This document shows positions 58,960-64,000 of a stretch of 64,000 nucleotides of DNA, piece after piece. Both the position numbers and the translations under genes were made by a program. A model generated the notes under the pieces. It worked only from the letters and a program-made list of their open reading frames with translations. It had not been told where the DNA came from and ran no database searches. Numbering within the stretch: the stretch's first letter is position 1; each line of letters begins with the position of its first letter. The stretch is from Cryptomeria japonica (lineage: Eukaryota > Streptophyta > Pinopsida > Cupressales > Cupressaceae), in contig NC_081410.1 in assembly GCF_030272615.1 (NCBI RefSeq), positions 224,247,415 to 224,311,414 of the forward strand, given 5' to 3'.

Positions 58960-59589
58960 AACAATACTTGGTCATTGGTACCCAAACTCTAGAACAAGAA
59001 TGTAATAGGTACAAAATGGGTATTCAAAAATAAATTGAATGAAGATGTAGTAGTGGTAAAAAATAAAGCCAGACTGGTATGCAAAGGATATGCACAAGAG
59101 GAAGGTGAAGATTATGGTGAGACATTTTTTCCAGTAGAAATATTGGAAGGAGTAAGGACTCTACTTGCATTTGCAACATACAGAGGATTCAAGGTGTATC
59201 AGATGGATGTTAAGTCAGCATTCCTAAATTGAATATTGGAAGAGGAAGTCTACATTGAACAACTAGATGGTTATTATTTAACTATAGAAAAGGATATGGT
59301 GTGCAAATTACATAAGGCATTATATGGATTGAAGAAAGCACCTAGAGCATGGTATGAAAGATTGCACTCTCACTTAGTGAAGATAGGTTTTCAAAGAACC
59401 AGTGAAGATAGTAACATATATCTCAAGAAAGAAGGAGCTAAGATACCGGTATGTGAGGTATTTGTGGATGATATCATTTTTAGAGGTCATGATGACATGT
59501 GTCATGATTTTGCTAATGAAATGAAGAATGAGTCTGAGATGTCACTAGTAGGTGAGATAAAAAATTTCATAGGTTTTCAAATCCAATAG
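58960..59589 (+). pseudogene. pol: Copia B reverse transcriptase, continued after F
   Basis: Continues NNTWSLVPKL, then [31 protein letters not shown] with a stop in place of Gly (59233-59235), LYGLKKAPRAWYER and CEVFVDDIIFRGHDDM with the catalytic FVDD. The frame ends at 59587-59589 after IGFQIQ. The A copy of this region has no stop at the FLNG position. Confidence 0.9.
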
Positions 59590-60536
59590 ATGATGGAAGG
59601 TATTTTCATCACACAATCCAAGTATGTGAAGGAAGTGTTAAGAAATTTTGGAATGAGAGATTGTAAACTAGTTGCAACACCAATGGTTACAGGTTGTAAA
59701 TTGTGAAAGGAGGATGATTCTGCACTAGTTTATGAAAAGGAGTATAGGTCCATGATATGGTGTGCAAATTACATAAGGCATTATATGGATTGAAGCAAGA
59801 ACCTAGAGCATGGTATGAAAGATTGATATAGGTCCATGATAGGTAAACTACATTATGTTGGAGTATAGGTTCATTATAGGTAAACTACATTATGTTGTCC
59901 ACAACAGACTGAACATTGCTTATGTAGTAGGATTGGTTGCTAGATTTCAGAAAAGGTTGAAGGAGACACACATGTTTGCAACCAAAACAATTTTTCAGGT
60001 ATCTGGAAGGCACAATTTATTATGGATTATGGTATCCATATGTAGGAAACTTTGATTTAAATTTCTATATAGATGCAAACTGGGTAGGCAATGTTGATGA
60101 CATGAAGAGTACAACTAGAGGAGCATTTTTTCTTGGAGGCAGACTAGTGTCTTGGAGCAGCAAGAAATAAAGTTGTATCTCTCAATCAACTGCAGAAGTT
60201 GAATATGTTGCAGCTTACATGAATTGTACCCAAGCAATTTGGATGAAACACATTTTGGAAGGATTCAAGTTGAAGATATCAGAATTGGTGAGAATTTTCT
60301 GTGATAACACAAGTGCTATAAATATTTCTAAGAACCCAATGTTGCATGCTAGAACTTAGCATATTGAGTTGAAGTATCATTTCCTGAGAGAGTAAGTGCA
60401 AAGAAAAAATGTATCTTTGGAGCATGTATCTACTAAAGAAGAACTAGCAGATATCTTTACTAAACCTCTACTTAAGGCTACATTTGAATATCTTAGAGGT
60501 AAGTTAGGGGTTGTACCCCTACATGGAGTCAATTAA
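59590..60536 (+). pseudogene. pol: Copia B RT C-terminus and RNase H
   Basis: Opens MMEGIFITQSKYVKEVLRNF. The same inserted second copy of the CKLHKALYGLKQ segment as in A lies at 59752-59825, followed by a repeated taggtccatgataggtaaac block. RNase H reads FYIDANWVGNVDDMKSTTRG, FFLGGRLVSWSSKK, AYMNCTQAIWMKHILEGF and CDNTSAINISKNP. Stops and shifts remain. The frame would end at 60534-60536. Confidence 0.85.
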
Positions 60537-60876
60537 GCAGATGTTGAAGACATCAGTCTCAGAGACTATTGAAAATATTGAAGAAGGATTGGTGTAGAGT
60601 GGAGCTACTCCACAGGAGGAGCAGCTAGTTACAAATTGGTGAAGAATGGATGAGAACCAGAATGGTTTACCTTCACTTTGGCATTGATCTCAAAGGGGGA
60701 GAAGAATTGTATATGATTGATAGCCAGTTACCAGCTGAAGATATGAAGACACAATTGAAGGACGTAATATGATTGGAAAATATAAACCAAGATTCCTATA
60801 CTCGTGTATGTTCTTTACTCTCAATCATGACAATCAATTGGTATTGATATTTTTATTGCTATCAATGAGGGTAGAA
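60537..60876 (+). other. Copia B 3' untranslated region
   Basis: No gene. Purine-rich aaagggggagaag at about 60693-60705 is kept, while the tract at the LTR edge (caatgagggtagaa, 60863-60876) is degenerate compared with A. Confidence 0.7.
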
Positions 60877-62249
60877 TGTTGGCATTACATGAAGATTGCA
60901 TTGATTAAGTATAGTGTTGTCATTGATGTCAATAGCAACCGGTAATAAAGGTGTATTGTAACCGGTATTGAAGCAGTGAAGGAAACCGATATTATTATTG
61001 AAGTTGAGCTCAACCAGTAACCCTAACCTGTTGAGAAGCAGACCCTAACCGATGAAGTTTGGAGAATCGGTCATGTTAATCTATGAACGAATGGTGATCG
61101 GAGATGAAGATTTCACGTATGCATGTTGCACGTGATGAGTTTCAAAGTGGATTTGGCGCGTAGAGATAACTGTTTATCCTGGGAAAGATCAAATGCATGG
61201 AATGAAGTAAAAAATATGTGATGAGTTATAGGATCCAATGTGTGGTGATCCAGGAGCGGTTGAATTTTTCTAGAACAATGTGTAGTTGATTGCTATGAAA
61301 TCTAACGATTAAGATTGAATCGACATGTTTGTAATCTCTATGAGATTTGTAGGTTTTGTGTTGTGTTACCGACCTATTGTATTTTCTTATAAGGTTGATG
61401 ATATGTTTCAATAATTGTGCTGGCAAATTTGGTTAAGTGTGATAGTTGTCGAGCCAGAAGGTGTTTCTAAAGAATGTTGTGAAGGCAGATAGGAGCAGAA
61501 AAGGATCTGATTAAGCATGGCAGTGCTATTTATAGATCAACAATGAACCTGTTGTTTTGTAGACATTACAATAGTTAAATCCCCTAACCAAGTAAGCTTT
61601 AATAGGGTTGGTATTGTTGAAATCCTCTAACAAGGTGATCCATTAGCCTAGATCTGAAATCCTCCTTCGAGGTTACCTTTAACATGATATTGTAGTCAAT
61701 CCCTTAATCAGGTAGTCCTTAACTGGATCTGTTCTTAACAGGACATTATTGTAAAAGCTTCTAACAAGGCTTGGCTCCTAACAGGGAGAACTTTAGAAGA
61801 TTTCATAATACTTGTGGTTATTCATCCCCACCATGGTTTTTCCCTTTTGGGATTCCACGTGAAAAATCATTGTGTCAAGTGGTGAATGATTTTGTGGATG
61901 TGTTTTGATATGATTGATATGAATGACTCATAAATCTACTTAGATATATTTAGATGACCAAAAAAGATCTGAAATGAGTTATTATTGGTATTAAGTGAAG
62001 TGGTTTAATGTTTTGGCTAAATGGTATTTGAGTATCAAATCTGTTGCATTGTATCATTGATGTTTTGATCAACTGGTAAAGTTTGACAATGCAGTTGTAG
62101 TTTTTGATTCAGAAACTAAACCGGTTAAGTTTACTGATTTGATTCTGAGTTGAAAGTTTTTTTGGTGAAAGTTTAGCATATTTTCTATCTACTGATTCAC
62201 CCCCCCTCTTAGTAGCTGACCGGATCCTTATAGTTTCATCATATTATCA
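60877..62249 (+). repeat. Copia B 3' LTR
   Basis: 1,373 bp, TGttggcattacatgaag to atattatCA, partner of 6704-8091. The C-tract near its 3' end (62200-62206) has seven C where the partner has five. Confidence 0.92.
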
Positions 62250-62809
62250 TCCTCCTCTATCAGATCTCAGACATTTCACCTTCAATCCTATCTCAGTCTC
62301 AACCTTTACTTTGAATATCTTGAATTTGTCCAATGCTTCTTATTTTTTCTTGAAAAAGATAACCCACATCATTCTGGAATAATCATCAATCAATAACATA
62401 AAGTATCTGTCACCCTGCACACTTCTAATGTTTGTAGGTCCACATAGGTTAGTATGCACAAGATCTATTAATCCATCAGATGTATACTTCTTTCTCTTTA
62501 AAGAAATTCTTGTTTGCTTACCCATTTGACATTTCTCACATACCAGATTAGCAAGCTTAACAAATTAGGCAAATCTCCAACATCTTGTGTAGAACTAATC
62601 TTAATCATTGAATCAAAATTAACATGACACATTCTCCTATGCCACAACCAACTTTCATCAATTTGAGCAATCAGGCAAGTTTTCTCACCAGCATTCAAAT
62701 GAAAAATATCACCTTCAGTCTTAGTTCCTGATGCAATCTCTATACTAGAGGCATTTAGGATCTTGCATTTTCCATTCTTGAATTGTAAATCATTACCTTT
62801 ATCAACCAT
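62250..62809 (-). pseudogene. pol: Copia I pre-integrase and integrase, cut by A/B
   Basis: Minus strand. Pre-integrase reads ESWLWHRRMCHVNF and, after a frameshift, VCEKCQMGKQ. The integrase core shows LVHTNLCGP, where the first aspartate is asparagine, then GDRYFMLLIDDYSRMMWV and CLRSDRGG, where the B LTR interrupts at 62249. A stop lies at about 62338. The rest of the element must lie left of the window. Confidence 0.87.
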
Positions 62810-63060
62810 CTAGCCAACACTTAAAATATTACGCTTCAAACCTTCAACATACAAGACATCATAAATGTTATGTTTACCATCAAAGGAAATAGATCCTCTA
62901 CCACAGATCACACAAGCTTTGTCATCTCTAAATCTTACTATTCCACCATCATACCTTTCCATATTCACAAATTTGCTTTTATCACTGATCATATGATGTG
63001 AATAACTACTTTCAATCACCCATTCATCTTTTTCTTAAACTTTAGCAGCTAAAGCTTTCT
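62810..63060 (-). pseudogene. pol: Copia I protease
   Basis: The motif reads WVIESSYSHHMISDKSKFV: the catalytic D-S-G-C has become E-S-S-Y, so the enzyme is dead. It continues YDGGIVRFRDDKACVICGRG and DVLYVEGLKRNILSVG. A stop in the upstream lead separates it from gag. Confidence 0.85.
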
Positions 63061-63710
63061 CCTAAAAATTGCAGCTTGTGGAATCAATAGGTACTGATCT
63101 ATCTTCTTTGATAGCAATAAATACCACTTCATCTCCTTCTGATTCTTCATCTGTAATGTGTTCATCAGTAGAAGAATAATAGCTCTTGTGATTCTTATAC
63201 TTCTAGTTAGGCTTGTAAGGCTTATCATACTTCTCATGCTTCTCATATCTATCATTCCTATCATGCTTATCAAGTTTGTCATGCCTATCATACTTAGACA
63301 TTCTCTCCGGACATCTAGAAGCAAAATGTCCTATCTTATTGCAAGAGAAACATTTCAAGGGCAATTTTACATCATACTTACTGGCTCCCTTAGAAAATCT
63401 CTAGGAAATCAATGCTTCAAGCTCCCTCAATTCTCTTTCTTGCTCTCCCATCTCTTTTCTCCCACTTTCATAGCTGGATATTCTACATTCTTTGGGATCA
63501 TACTTCTTCTTTCTAGATATAGATGCTCTAGATATTGTCTTAGATCTTTCATGTGATTCACCAAATTCACTCAGTTCAAATGCAGCAATCTTACCAACCA
63601 ACATGTCTCTTGTTATAGTAGCCACACTCTAGATATTATGAATAGTATCTACCTTATGTTTGTAAGTAGGAGGAAATGATCTCAGCACCGATACCTTTGA
63701 TGCCTAGGAC
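63061..63710 (-). pseudogene. gag: Copia I gag, C-terminal part, cut by J
   Basis: Reads VLRSFPPTYKHKVDTIHNI, then VATITRDMLVGKIAAFELSE and KEMGEQERELRELEALIS. The zinc knuckle CFSCNKIGHFASRCPER is intact. It is followed by a charged repeat of the form KYDRHDKLDKHDRNDRYEKH, unusual for copia gag. Several stops. The N-terminus is beyond the J insertion at 63711. Confidence 0.85.
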
Positions 63711-64000
63711 TGTTGGCAACTGACACTCATTCGATAGCTTCTGATGGTTGATTATCGGTTTAGGATTGTCATTGATGACAACTCTTCATGAGATTCCCAT
63801 CTGGTAATCACGGATCTTGATTTTCGGAAGAGGATGTTAACTAGTAGATAGTTAACCGATATTTCAGGTTGAACATAGCATTTTTGGGTCCGGAAGATTT
63901 CCAATGATTGCAGAGCTATGAATCATGTTTGAGTTAATTGGGCTGACATAGGGACATCATTTTATTGTTGTTTTAGTGATCCACATTTATCTTTGGTGAT
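63711..64000. mobile_element. J: start of another LTR element in copia I gag
   Basis: The gag frame of I breaks at 63711, where TGttggcaactgacactc begins. The start resembles the copia LTR starts of A/B (TGttggcatt) and, on the minus strand, C (TGttggtaat). It contains ttgtcattgatgacaa, a phrase also seen near those LTR starts. The 5 bp before it (aggac, 63706-63710) would be the target duplication. The rest is outside the window. Confidence 0.6.

Larger units (their letters stand above)
2363..62249 (+). mobile_element. Copia A/B composite: A internal - LTR - B internal - LTR
   Basis: Two internal regions of one Ty1/copia family lie head to tail and share one LTR (6704-8091). B ends in a second LTR (60877-62249). 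A lacks its start because H interrupts its gag. B is split by G1 and F. The 3' LTR abuts copia I integrase sequence, so the composite is itself an insertion in I; its left target duplication is outside the window. The arrangement suggests unequal recombination between LTRs, or a tandem insertion. The RT wording and the AAAGGGGGAGA polypurine tract suggest a SIRE-like lineage (inference). Confidence 0.88.

Overview
This 64 kb window looks like intergenic DNA of a large-genome seed plant, possibly a gymnosperm; the species cannot be fixed from the sequence. I see no host gene, tRNA or rRNA. Almost every base belongs to LTR retrotransposons inserted into one another, all in states of decay. Plant origin is shown by Ty1/copia polyproteins, a Ty3/gypsy element of the Tat type (second, archaeal-like RNase H after the first), an antisense plant-mobile-domain ORF, and primer sites matching plant initiator tRNA-Met.

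The nest, outermost first. Copia I (minus; 62250-63710) is broken by the copia A/B composite (plus; 2363-62249, continuing left of the window) and by another LTR (J, from 63711). A/B is two internal regions of one family sharing a single LTR (A 2363-6703, LTR 6704-8091, B 8092-60876, LTR 60877-62249). A is cut by a long LTR-like element H (1-2362). B is cut by the gypsy/Tat element G1 (minus; 9822-52952) and by copia F (minus; 53956-58954). G1 is cut by a 4.8 kb solo-LTR-like block S (23515-28323) and by copia C (minus; 28659-49676). C is cut by D (minus; 31252-45631), and D by E (plus; 33738-40050). That is six levels: I > A/B > G1 > C > D > E. For G1, S, C, D, E and F both ends are visible with a 5-bp target duplication (one copy of F's duplication has a substitution). 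Removing the insertion restores the interrupted reading frame for G1, S, D, E and F; C lies just upstream of the G1 gag start.

The ordinary parts are gag-protease-integrase-RT-RNase H genes (copia order) or gag-protease-RT-RNase H-aRNH-integrase (G1), broken by stops and frameshifts. C and F are the best preserved.

The unusual parts are D and E. D has LTRs, a tRNA-Met primer site and a polypurine tract but no pol gene. It carries a gag-like ORF (long coiled coil plus five zinc-knuckle positions) and a second ORF of 1,107 codons that I cannot assign. E has TG...CA ends and a 5-bp target duplication but no visible pair of LTRs. It carries an ORF of 1,214 codons, also unassigned, behind an array of GC-rich ~280-370 bp repeats with G-box and TATA-like motifs. 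The D and E large ORFs have a similar plan and may be distant relatives. Other signals worth checking are a GC-rich array of ~37-bp hairpin units with co-varying arms (1325-1545), a dispersed TCGTACGA-like palindrome at both ends of G1, and arrays of PPT-like motifs upstream of the copia 3' LTRs.
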